Positions 53,901 to 64,000 of a DNA stretch of 64,000 bases are shown piece after piece. The notes under the pieces were generated by a model. The model did not search any database, was not told the origin of the DNA, and saw only the letters and a program-made list of their open reading frames with translations. Source of the DNA: Latrodectus hesperus (lineage: Eukaryota > Arthropoda > Arachnida > Araneae > Theridiidae); NCBI GenBank assembly GCA_037975125.1, contig CM075853.1:93056773-93120772 (forward strand), given 5' to 3'. Position 1 is the stretch's first letter. Every line of letters begins with the position of its first letter. A program made the position numbers and the translations under genes.

Positions 53901-56900
53901 AGTTAAGGACTTAGATAAATTAATCCAATGATTATAGTTCCAGAGTAAAAATACTTTTGGAGATATTTAGTTAAAAATCAAAAAGTTAGATAATTTAGTT
54001 TAATGTCACTTAATCTGTGGTATATGCATAATTCAAATTGCTGAAATATTTATTTAAATGTTCAGAACCAACACAAAACTTCAAAATAAGAAAAGAGTAA
54101 CAATAGTCATACTAATTTATCTGATGAATAAAAACTTTAATTTAAAAAGGATGAAGATATTTTTAAAAAATGTGTACATACATATAAATAGTATATACAT
54201 AATAAAATGTGTGAGTTATATGACAATTAGAATGTTAAAAATAATTGATTATCACCATCAGAAGATCCTTGAGAACGGGTTTCACTATTAACATCAGAGC
54301 ATTGAGGATCTAATAGATGTTCTTCAGTCAGCAACTAAAAGAAAACAAGAGGTTGATATTTTCACAGTGTTATATGATAAAGTGGGGAAATTTATATGAT
54401 TAAATTAAGCATTATCACCTTCTCCTCTTTGGTTTCTTTACTGTTATTGTTATCACTGTTGAAATCATCCACATAATTGTTATTTGATGAAAAATACTGT
54501 TGATGATTTTCCTCACTAAAACACAAAAAAAGAAAATATTAAATTTTTTTTATATTCTTTATTGATAAATTTTCATCGCTTTCAGATTGATATTAATGAA
54601 AGAAATATATTGCTTTTTTAGATAAAATATGATTGTATTAAATTTTTATTGGGAGTTTAGAAATAATAAACCCCAGAATTTAATTGAGAACCATAATGAA
54701 ACCATTCAACTGCCAGTTAGGTAAAGAAGATGTAGGCTTTTATAATCCATGTTAATAGTCCTAAGTCATGTAAATAAATAGTTGCAATTCTCATTGATAT
54801 TTTCATGAAACTTTAAAATAAATTTGAAAATTTTATTCTAAAATTAAAAAAAAATTGTTTAAATAAGAGATTTTAGTGAAATATTTTTTAAAGCAAATCT
54901 TATATTATTTTTAATCACAATTTAAAATATTAATCTAAATACAAAGGATTGTACTTATGTACATAAAACCTGGCAATGAAAAAAATAGCAATTTCTATTC
55001 AGAGCAGACATTTTTGAAAATAAAAAGAGGAATCAAAATTTGAACTGTAAAACAATTCTAAACATGTATGAAACATCAAATAATAAGATATTCTATTTAC
55101 AGCATCAAAATCAAAAATATTAAGTAATAGTGGTATTATAACAAAGAAATTTCAAAACTATGATTTTTGGTGACATCTGACAAAGTTTGATGCAAAAACA
55201 TGTAGGGATGGAAAAAAAATCTAATTACTTTTGAAGAACTATCTATAGAAACAGTTTACAACTGATTTTAATAATTTTCCCACTTTCCCCAGTATCTTAG
55301 CGATGATACTTGGAAAGGTGGACTAATAAATTATGGGAGTGTAAAATTAATTAATTCTGTGAGGAAACTAATTTTGCCTATTAGATGATATATGATAAAA
55401 AAATTTCTTGTTGTAAGCATTTTAGCATCCATCAAGTAAATCGCCTTTCAGGAGATTTTATTTTAAATAGTGGGTTGTATTCACATATCAGAAAGGAAGA
55501 AACTCAGAAAACTCAAAAGCACCTTCCCCAATATCAGAAACACACCCATTTCCCATTATTCAATAGTGGCTATATTGAATCCAAGACCAAACTGTCCTAT
55601 TACTAGGGCACAGTAGCCTCCTGTTTTAATCATTTCAAGGATTCAGGTGCAATGATTATTTATAAACGAATAATCTTTTCTACTTTTCTGCAATTGATAA
55701 GAATGGTCATATGAAATGGTGTCAAAGAATTAAAATAATATAACATTACATACTCCACTGCCTCAAAACATGTATAGTAGCATGTGATGAAACATGGATT
55801 TATTCCCATGAATCCAAAATAAAATAACAATTGACAGTTTAGATGTTTCAACAGGAGCTTAGGTAAAAATACTATGTTCCTACAAAAAGCATTTTCAAAG
55901 AAATGGTTACTGATTTTTAGGTAAATCTTGGTACACTGTAACAGTTCCTTTAATGGATTGTTGAATAAGAAAAGCTTTGTATATCATAATTTGTCAGAAG
56001 TAGTGACAGAACAGTGAAAGAAATACTTAAATTGTTAGTTCATTCTGCACCAGGATAACAGCTCATATATTGCTTTGCTTATTATGGATACTTGCAGGAT
56101 GAAAAAAATCCAACTGATGACTAAATTGCCATAGTCACTGACTCCAAACGTTCCTATTTCTGCTTATACAAAATAAATGTGCAATCTATATTTTAGTCCC
56201 AAAGAAGCTGTTACATTTTACAAATGGAATGTTTTTATGATACTAAGAGAGGTGTAATTACTTTAACTATTGATTTATTCAAATGCAAAACACACGTTGA
56301 TGTTTTAGTATTATTTATTGATGCAATGAAATATGTATTCCTGAAGCAATGAAACATAGATATAAAATTTTAGTACCTTTCTCCTTCTTTCAAGCTTTCA
56401 ATCAGGCATGTATGTTGGTACAAGGCAAAAATTTGTTTAACACAAAGGACCAGATTGATAATGAGAATTTTGATCATGAACAAAGCAATAGTAAACTCTT
56501 ACATTCACAATTAATGTTGCATAAATTCAAAATAAATATTAAATATGTAATGTTATATTATATAAACGATTTAGCATAATACTTACCTTGATGTCGTAAT
56601 TTCAGGAACAAAGTCATTGTCACGGAAATCTTCTGTAACACTGTGTATTGAAATAGAATCCTCACTGGAGGCAGGAGTTGTAGATAATGCTTGTGAGCCA
56701 TAACCACTAGAAATCATGCTAGGAGTACTAACTTTCGCCTTCAAAAAAGAAAAAAATTCTACATTAACAGAATCTTGACTATATTAATTAAGAAAATCTT
56801 AAATATATCATACACTTTTAATTTAGAAACATAAAATGTTCCATCTACAAAGTAAATACTTGAATGTCATCTTATATATGTAATCAAAAATAAAAGAAAT

Positions 56901-59900
56901 TTGAATAAATAAGGCACATTTTTCTTTATAATTATATAGTCAATATTTAAGGTCATTTTAAGAATAACTGTATGCCACTGATTTAGTTAGAGCAACTTTA
57001 TTTTTGCAGCAGGAAAACAATAATTAAAGAAAAAGTGTATTATATATTAAGATGTATTAAGATATTTTCTAGTACATATCAATTAATTTAAAAGGAAATA
57101 AGCTATTTGTGCTAGCATATTTATTTGTACATAAAAATTTGTAATAATTGTCTAAATCTATTAAGTTTTTATTGATAAATAATTAAATAAGTGAAATATG
57201 AATTGTTCATAAAATATAAAGTGTATATTTTATAAGCACATCTAGGAAATATTAAAAAACAGAATGAAGTATGAAAGTTTTAAACACCATGTTCACTCAT
57301 ATATTATAAGTTTATAATAACACATGTTTTTAATGGGAAAAGGGCCTAATTTTTTAGAGGAAAATACTAACTTACTAATAATAGAATAAATATTACAATA
57401 AAAATACATAATTACCAATATACTTGAAAAATTATAGTAAAACTGAAGGAAAAACATTTTTATTATAAATGTCTAATTAATATTTGTGTTGAACATTTTT
57501 GCAATCAGACATTTGATGTTGTAGTTAACACTGCTAAGTTCTTTCACATTGGATAATAGATCACTTTATGAAATACAAGTTTTAGTTATGCTTCCCCGAT
57601 GTAAGAAGAAAAATTGTAGATTTGTTTATGCATCAACTATGAAAATATTTTTTTCTAATATGGTACAATTTATACAATTTAAAAAACAAATATAAAAGCT
57701 TTATAAATACTTATTAGAAAATTTATAAAGCAAATTACTTGTATATCAGGAATGCTGTCAGGTGTTTCTATTGTTCTACTTCGTTTGTCAGGCACAACTT
57801 CAGAAAATTCAACAGGATTTTTATTAATCTGCTCAGCATGATTTGATGGTAAATTATTAAGTTCATCTTCACTTTCAACAAATTTGTCAATCAAATTTTG
57901 CACACATGTTTCATCCCCTGACTAAAAATTGAAAAATCACATTAATTAAAACAATTAATGATATTTTAAATTTAAAAGAATAGACAAATGTTTTAGATGC
58001 TATATAATCTAATCACCATTAATTTTCAACAATCTTTAGGGTCCAATGATTTTTAATAAATTATCTATTTTAAGATAGCAATCTTTAAATAATAGTGCAC
58101 CTGAATATCATAAAGTAAAAAAGTAGAGAAATATTTAAAATTCTTTCATACAATAAATATACGCAAATCTTGTAATAAGTCATATTAATAAATTAGCAAA
58201 AATATTTTCATACACTAAGTTAGATTTGAATATAAGTATTTATTTTTATTTACTAAAATTTATGAAAAATAGTTTTTTCAAATATTTAAAATGTTTGGTG
58301 ACAGATATCATTTTTTAAAATTTTCTATTCAAGCAATGGTTGCTTGAATGTGCTTGTAAAGCCCACTTTAACAAGTTAATAAACAAATACTACTTTATAA
58401 TACTTGTTTTAATTCAAATAAAAAGTCTATTTATAATGTAATATACCATAAAGGTTTTAATTATGAATAAAGTGTTTTAGATAATAATTCTTCCCAGTTC
58501 TTTTTTTTTATTAAAATTTTCTTCAACAAATTTCATGATGTGAACATATTAATAAAAGCACTTTGCCCAATGTTTTCTTAGTTAATCCCATAATATATTT
58601 TTGCAACTTACATGATCACAAAATTCAGTAGCATCATCAAGTCCACATTCAGGAACACTTTGTAGACTCTGCTCCTCTACAACTGTGGACATTGGCTTAA
58701 CTAACTTTGTGGACTGTGGAGTCAAACCATTCAAAGGAGAATCTGTGGAGAAAAGTTGTGATTATTAACTGCTTTAAATAATTATAAGCTAAACTAAAGT
58801 AGTATAAATGGAAGAGAAATATACCATGCTCAATGCATGCAGTCATAAAATTTAACTAAATTTAATAAAATAAAGGCATTCCTTTTATAAAAATATGTGA
58901 AAATTGAAAGACAAAATAGTGAAAATAACAATTTGTAAAAAATGACATACAAGTAATTAATTTGGATATATAAATCATGAAATTAAAACAATGAAGGCAA
59001 AAAAATAAAAGGGAAGGGGCTATGCAAGGTAACTAGAATGCTTGATGAACACACAGGAAGGGATATCCAAAGCATATAATCTGAAATAAAAAAAAAGCAG
59101 TGACAATAAATGTCTTAGACCTAACATACTTAAAATGGATGAATTCTGACGGAGGCTCATATTCAAATTGAAACTGAGATTCAAGAAAGTTGGCCGAGCT
59201 GAAATTACAAATCAGATTATTCAATAAAAAATAATTTATCCAAAATTAAATTTAATAAATCTTTAAATATAATAGAATACTTCTGCTTTTTTATTTAACT
59301 GCACAGATTTTAATCCGTAACTCTCAGAAGGCATAAGTTTTATATGTAACCAAGGAGCAGAATTTAGAAACAAACAAAATTTTAAAAAGGAATTATAAAA
59401 TTTTCAATTAACAAGAAATAAATTAATAGAAAAGTTGAAAATCATTATCTAAGAAAGTTGTATGAAATTTTTTTTATTTACATTGTGTATTAGTTTTAAT
59501 TTAAAACAATATAAACCCTTTCACAATAATATCATTTCAATACTACTTTTTTTAAAGATCTCCCAATTAAAACAAGAAAAATTAAATTTTTTGAGCAAAA
59601 AAATATATTTATATAATACAGTTAATTTTATAAGTATTCTATTATATTCCTTTAATAAAAAAAAGATAAAAGCTAAAAAATAGCTTAAAATGATTTTAAT
59701 AACATTGTAAATGACAAAATACTTAATAACATTGATTAAAATTAGCTGCAATAGAAATATAAGCAAATAATTAGACACCGGTGTTGCAGCTGGATTACTA
59801 TAGGAGCAGTAAAACAAGCAAATTCAATGGGCCATGCAGCAGGTATTTGATTATTTTTATAATGAATAAATAAAAAAGCGAACTAAAAAATATACTCGCC

Positions 59901-62900
59901 GAAGACATAACATGCCACCTTATAACTTTGCATGGTAAGACTTGTTTACTCCAACTATTCAAATAAGCTTTTTATTCTATACATAATTAAATTTTTCAAA
60001 AATAGAAAATCACTTTATTACATATAAGTCTTTATAAATAGCATTATATGTAATTAAATAATAATCTTTATGGTATTAATTGGCAAATGAATTTCAGCTA
60101 AAATCTTGCATTATATGATAAATAATCAAACATTAATAATTAAAGGGTTTTTTTCACATTCAAATCAGTTAGATATTTTTTGAACTTGAAGCAGCTACAG
60201 TGAGTAGAACTAAATTATGCATATTTCAATAACTTTGGAAAGTTCATGCTTATATAAATAGCAATTTTGTACAGTAAAAATCAAAACTCACTACTGTTGC
60301 AAGCTTTAAAATAAACACCTAACAATTTTCAATTGCTATACTGTGGAAAATCAGGGCAATATATTTCTTAATTAATCTGAATTAATTAATTTCCAAATTT
60401 GATTAACAAATGTAAATAAATGTAAGAATTTCATATAAAGTTAATTAATAATTTTATCTTGACTGCCAGTATATTTTCAAACTTTAATTCTTGATAAAAT
60501 GATATCCTCTAATATTATTTTCTTCAGCTCATCTTTATATATTGAGAGTTACAGATATTGATATTTATTCATTCAAAGTAACATAAAATGAGAATTCTTT
60601 TTGAAGAACACTATTTTAAATTAATAAATTATTTGCAATACTCAAGAAATTTAAATTAAATCTATTTAAAATGTCTTATTTGACAGAAATAAGAATAGTT
60701 AATCATATAGGCAATTTAAAAAACACAATATAACAATATATAAACACTCTTTATAAGCCCAGAAATCAGATACTTAAAGAAAAAATACATTTTTTATAAT
60801 TAGCCATTAATAATTTCAACAACTTATAAAAAATTTTCATTTACTCTTTATTACTAATTTACTAAACGAAAAATATAACACAATGAATACAATATAACAC
60901 AATAATAAATGCAGCTTTATTTTTTGAATGCCTTTGTGGGAAAATTTATTTCAAATGCAATCAAAACTAACTAGAACAGTAATTTATTCTAAATTATAAT
61001 CCAGGACTGAATAAAAATTTACTCCTTCAAAGTTATGCAATAATTTTTTTAAACTCTCATTTAAATTGTTCGCAGAGATATTTTCAATTATTTAGTTTCT
61101 TAGAGTTAAATATACATAACTCGCAAACTAATCTATAATTTTTCAATATAATTACCAAATAATTCTTTTTATGTTTCAACTGATAACATGATTAAATATA
61201 CATTTCCAATTCCAACAGATATAATATTTAATCGTTTTAAATATTTTCTAGTAAATCAATCCTTATGTTGGCTCAAAACCTTATAAAATTATGGAGTTTA
61301 ATACATTATTAAATGTGTTCAATGCATTAATAGAGAACTAACTTAAATGCAAATTGTAATGACTTTTCTTTATATTTAATCACTGCCAAATGAGCGATTT
61401 GTTCTAAAAGTAAATTAGAAATTAAGTATTAATATTTACTTTTTAAAGGATGACTCTAAAGTGTGACTAATTTTAATACTCTGGTTTTCTAAATTGTCTT
61501 TTTTAGAATAGGATAATATTTGTAAAATTTTTGATGCCATAAAGATTCTCATCAAAATTTAAATAGCTTATTTGATTTAATTTTTCTCTTAATAAAGTGT
61601 AAAATAGAAACACTAACTTGAGATGTCCAATAAAAAATCGATTTGCAGCTAAAAAACATTAATTAAAAAGAGAAAAGTTGTGGTATTTGTTTATCAATAA
61701 TGAGGTATTAATCATTTTTGTGGGACCATGTTGAATATATACCAGTAACAAAATATTCAAATTAAATATTAAATCACAGTATAATAAAATTCTGTAGGAA
61801 AAATTTAACAAAATTAATTTAATACTAACTTAAAGCATATGGTGAGGTAACTGGAGATTCGCCATTGCTTATGGAAGGTTTTTCTTTTCCAAATGGAGTG
61901 CTTGTCAATGGACTGGACAAATTTCGTTGTTTCAATTCATCATTAGGAGACTGCATAGTCAATTCACAAGCAGAATCTGCTCGTGAACTGGGATCCATCC
62001 TCTGTGGAAAGGTAGTATCTAACCTTTGGTCCATTCTAAGAACCTATTAATTTAATATCAAAGTAAATAATTCAGATCATAAATCTTGATTTGAAATAAA
62101 TTTTATAAAATCTTGTGGCAACACAGTATTCTTCACAAAATTTTGAGCTGGCTAAACGGTAACTGGTGTGGACAAGAAAGGGTGTGGAGTTATGTAAATA
62201 CGCTGATATCACACACTTAGTGTATTTCCTTATTAATACTCAAGTGTCGTTGCAATGTTTTCTGATAATAGTTTTGGATCTAGTTAATGTTTAAATAAAA
62301 ATTTCAAGGACAACTTCTTTGTGTTGTAAGGTTGTATTGAAGTAATTATTGGCAAGATAATACAATCACAATAAGCTTTAGTTTAGCGATTTTGCCAATT
62401 TAAATTTATATTTATTTTACTAAATGAATTCTCATTAAATTTTTTCCCAGTTGTGTTGGTTATCAATTTTATATCATGTTAGTTTTATGTATAAGTTTTA
62501 TTCATTAAGTAAAAAGCTTATTTTGAAAATATAATATAAATATATTGCAATAACTTTTATTTTTAAAGGAAGGTGATTTAATTACAAACAGATTTTGAAT
62601 TAAGGTACTTATTGGTTACAGGGAAACATGCTGGAGCTTAATTTCTAAATTGTTGCCAATTAGACACTTCTAATATAATAAACCCACTGTATAATATGTT
62701 GCAAAATTATTTTAGTTGACCAAAATGTGTTGTGGAAAAGTACAAATGTAATGAGTGAAATTAATTTCAATTACTGCAATAAATAAAATAAAATAACAGT
62801 GAATTCAAATAAACTGTTATTAACGAGATATTTGAAAAAGCACAGCATCTATTTATAATACCAACAAATGGCAAAATTCAAATTTGACATGATCCTAAAA

Positions 62901-63384
62901 TGTAGGGGATTTTTACTTCATGATTACCATTGTAACCAATGATTATCCAATATTAATTTATCAAATCTAACTTATAATGCAGAATTTATGAATAAATTAT
63001 TAGCAACAGTACATTAAATTAAAAAAAAAACTTTTAAAAATAAGGAAATCAGTAAACTTACATGAGCAATATTTGGCACACTGGCAGTTTTCCTAAGAGG
63101 CTTTCCTTGAGCAGCAAGCAATTCTTTCACAGCTACTTCCTGTAACAAATAATTTACTTTAGTTTTTTTCTCAATACAAAATGCAAATAAAATTATAAAT
63201 TGTTTATTATTAGATGACCTATCAACCTTACCTGTCTTAACCTATCAAGCATCAGGATGCTTTCAACAGCAGACACACCTCTTGTATACTTCTCAATATA
63301 ACTTTCTCCATCATTAGTATGGGCATCTTCTCCAGAAGCAGCCATAAGTGCCAACATTTCACGATTTTCAGGATCTTCTGATGC
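47849..63384 (-). CDS. KIF13-type kinesin-3 (Khc-73 family), C-terminal part
   Basis: Plus-end-directed microtubule motor that carries vesicles and endosomal and polarity cargoes; only the tail is in the window. Twelve exons, listed separately, join to 1626 bases, exactly 542 codons with the TGA at 47849-47851, so 541 residues. Seen: [19 protein letters not shown] and [19 protein letters not shown] (exon a), [17 protein letters not shown] (exon b), the [20 protein letters not shown] stretch (exon g), then a CAP-Gly domain at about 403-469 with GKNDGTVNG and [11 protein letters not shown], and a basic Ser/Arg C-terminus ending RGKK. The CAP-Gly after a Ser-rich tail with SSGYGSQ is diagnostic for KIF13 against other kinesin-3 members. 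In the family, KIF13B and Khc-73 have it, whereas KIF13A lacks CAP-Gly, so this is the Khc-73/KIF13B-like form. RKTASVP resembles a 14-3-3-type or MARK site (inference). The motor, FHA and stalk lie beyond base 64000. Confidence 0.93.
50065..50232 (-). CDS. KIF13-type gene, exon k (second half of CAP-Gly)
   Basis: Phase 1 to 1, residues 442-497. [20 protein letters not shown] then [10 protein letters not shown] completes the domain. GKNDG is the signature that binds EEY/F tails of tubulin and EB proteins. A basic Ala/Arg/Ser linker follows. Confidence 0.95.
51298..51465 (-). CDS. KIF13-type gene, exon j (first half of CAP-Gly)
   Basis: Phase 1 to 1, residues 386-441. [20 protein letters not shown] then [15 protein letters not shown] is the N-terminal half of the microtubule-end-binding CAP-Gly fold. 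The glycine of GKNDG is split across the intron. The acceptor TTTTTAAAAAG is poor in pyrimidines next to the junction. Confidence 0.93.
51466..54255 (-). other. Intron of the KIF13-type gene between exons i and j
   Basis: AT-rich except for the GC-richer block at 52600-52940, listed separately, and a weaker one at about 53460-53730 that I cannot classify. Confidence 0.5.
52600..52940. mobile_element. Unclassified TE-like island with TATA-like box and 39-bp tandem repeat
   Basis: Normal GC content within an AT-rich intron. CTATAAAAAAGGC (about 52770-52782) followed by GGGGCGAGAGACACGTTC looks like a promoter, as in LTRs. Downstream, ACAAGGTTACAAnACAGTATGATAC occurs twice, 39 bases apart (about 52870 and 52909). 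Neither strand encodes a recognised protein. A solo LTR fragment is the leading guess. Confidence 0.35.
54256..54334 (-). CDS. KIF13-type gene, exon i (residues 360-385)
   Basis: Phase 0 to 1. Reads [20 protein letters not shown]. Acceptor TTTTCTTTTAG; the donor G|GTGATA is fair. Confidence 0.75.
54419..54515 (-). CDS. KIF13-type gene, exon h (residues 327-359)
   Basis: Phase 2 to 0. Asn-rich, low complexity: [19 protein letters not shown]. Acceptor TTTTGTGTTTTAG, donor AAG|GTGATA. Confidence 0.78.
55780..56200 (+). pseudogene. Decayed mariner-type transposase
   Basis: [12 protein letters not shown] (about 55783-55820) matches the region of the first catalytic Asp in mariner transposases. 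[11 protein letters not shown] follows at about 55888-55920. [12 protein letters not shown] (about 56046-56085) matches the second Asp motif LHxDNAxxHTA. A weak [10 protein letters not shown] (about 56140-56170) sits where DLAPCDFFLF is expected. Stops and frameshifts separate them. The insertion lies in the intron between exons g and h of the KIF13-type gene, on the opposite strand. I found no terminal repeats. Confidence 0.65.
56587..56738 (-). CDS. KIF13-type gene, exon g (conserved SSGYGSQ segment)
   Basis: Phase 0 to 2, residues 277-326. [20 protein letters not shown] followed by [10 protein letters not shown] is the most conserved tail motif of KIF13 proteins and the main support for the family call outside CAP-Gly. 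Confidence 0.9.
57739..57921 (-). CDS. KIF13-type gene, exon f (residues 216-276)
   Basis: Phase 0 to 0. Acceptor CAATTTTTAG, donor CAA|GTAATT. Acidic: [20 protein letters not shown], ending [10 protein letters not shown]. Confidence 0.85.
58612..58742 (-). CDS. KIF13-type gene, exon e (residues 172-215)
   Basis: Phase 1 to 0. The acceptor CTTTTCTCCACAG and donor CAT|GTAAGT are strong. Only one frame is open. Acidic and Ser-rich: [16 protein letters not shown], then [14 protein letters not shown]. Confidence 0.82.
59130..59198 (-). CDS. KIF13-type gene, exon d (69 bases, residues 149-172)
   Basis: Acceptor TTTGTAATTTCAG, donor A|GTATGT. Phase 1 to 1, so it could be skipped without shifting the frame. 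Reads [21 protein letters not shown] different frame is open longer (59224-59033) but its phases do not join the neighbours. Confidence 0.65.
61830..62043 (-). CDS. KIF13-type gene, exon c (residues 78-148)
   Basis: Phase 0 to 1. Ser/Pro/Thr-rich, disordered ([26 protein letters not shown]). The donor A|GTTAGT is acceptable. The intron to exon d (59199-61829) is AT-rich with nothing recognised. Confidence 0.75.
63062..63139 (-). CDS. KIF13-type gene, exon b (residues 52-77)
   Basis: Phase 0 to 0; the acceptor is TTTGTTACAG and the donor CAT|GTAAGT. Contains [18 protein letters not shown]; the R-K-T-A-S-V-P motif is the best candidate phosphorylation/14-3-3 site in the tail. Confidence 0.88.
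63232..63384 (-). CDS. KIF13-type gene, exon a (residues 1-51 of the partial protein)
   Basis: Phase 0 to 0; the donor is CAG|GTAAGG. It begins [14 protein letters not shown] and ends [10 protein letters not shown]. Confidence 0.85.
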
Positions 63385-63615
63385 CTAATCATTAAATTTC
63401 ATAAATATAGTTTGTTTTATTTACTTACAAGATATAAATGCTCAAAATGTTCAGTGAAAATTTCTAGAAAAAAATTCTTATTTTAAATTTTAAATAGTAT
63501 TCTTATTGTTTTACCAGTGATTAAGTACTGAAAAAAAAAAGCCACAAACATTATTAAAGAAATAATGCTTTAACAACTAAAAACCACTCTAAGACCGCAG
63601 AACATTTTCACATAC

Positions 63616-63641
63616 CAGGAGAGTTTTGTGAATATCAGATC
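63616..63641 (-). CDS. Possible 26-base micro-exon of the KIF13-type gene
   Basis: On the minus strand GATAG|GATCTGATATTCACAAAACT... ends at a strong donor (CTG|GTATGTG). It would encode SDIHKTLL, phase 1 to phase 0, joining the next exon in frame. The acceptor is poor. It may be chance. Confidence 0.3.
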
Positions 63642-64000
63642 CTATCTACACGTTAAGAAAAAAACCTAAAAAACTTCAATTTTTTTAATTCTTGCCAATA
63701 TGTAATTAGAACAAATAAAATACTAACCTCCTTCTATTAAAATAGAGTTTGGTATCATACTTGGAAGTTAACACTCTAAAGAACATAATCATACTACTGA
63801 GTTATTAAAAACATAATTATATTCTTAAGAAAAAGTTTCCCTTTGCATCTTGAAATAATAGTTTGGAAAACACTTTTGTAAAGATAAAAATTGAAACTTA
63901 CATGTTTCCAAATAAGTAGAATATTTAATAAACATTATGTTTTCTGCACTAAATTTGACACACACATTATTCAATTTAAAAATTCAAATAATATTGCGAA
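63642..64000 (-). other. Upstream intron sequence of the KIF13-type gene
   Basis: AT-rich, with no further exon that I can support. The gene continues beyond the window. Confidence 0.5.

Noticed and set aside
59033..59224. 63-residue minus-strand frame overlapping KIF13 exon d
   Set aside because: Its frame cannot join the neighbouring exons; the exon is read in a different frame with matching phases.
59776..59799. Candidate micro-exon (acceptor CTCCTATAG, then NPAATP, donor CCG|GTGTCT) in the KIF13 intron
   Set aside because: Its length is not a multiple of three and would break the agreed phase between exons c and d.

Overview
This is an AT-rich, intron-rich animal genome window with many decayed transposons. 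The small heat-shock protein, the KIF13-type kinesin, the multi-kilobase introns and the mix of TE families fit an arthropod, most likely a chelicerate such as a spider. That assignment is inference; there is no direct taxonomic marker. Three protein-coding genes can be supported.

Region by region. Bases 1-1655 are the decayed 3' half of an RNase H-bearing non-LTR retrotransposon (R1/I type), followed by a hAT-like element (about 1741-3901). From 4185 to 32632 on the plus strand I reconstruct an unrecognised five-exon gene. All its splice phases agree, and it encodes a 198-residue, acidic, probably secreted protein. Its long introns hold a SINE beside a 42-bp palindrome (5.2-5.5 kb), a piggyBac remnant with TTAA ends (6.37-7.49 kb), an internally deleted R1-type element with a 12-bp target-site duplication (7.5-8.35 kb), an RT-tail remnant of another LINE (8.9-9.4 kb), a piggyBac MITE with a SINE nested in it (13.35-14.08 kb), more SINE and LINE pieces, and a transposon-like island containing a Mutator-like transposase fragment (18-22.4 kb).

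Bases 32.7-37.8 kb are AT-rich intergenic DNA with a 59-bp retrotransposon tail flanked by a 14-bp duplication. At 38185-38703 (plus) lies an intronless small heat-shock protein gene (alpha-crystallin/Hsp20) with TATA box, polyadenylation signal, an RFX-type X-box and a 10-bp inverted repeat upstream. Bases 38.9-47.8 kb hold no recognised gene and probably contain the long 3' UTR of the next gene.

From 47849 to beyond the right edge, on the minus strand, is the C-terminal part of a KIF13-type kinesin-3 (Khc-73/KIF13A/B family). Twelve exons join in frame to 541 residues ending in a CAP-Gly domain and a basic tail. The motor, FHA and stalk lie beyond base 64000. Its introns contain a mariner remnant (55.78-56.2 kb) and a GC-richer TE-like island (52.6-52.94 kb).

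The Hsp20 and KIF13 genes are convergent; the unknown gene and Hsp20 are in tandem. Nothing suggests the three act in one pathway. The most unusual content is the unrecognised secreted-protein gene, the nested transposons with readable target-site duplications, and the 42-bp palindrome.
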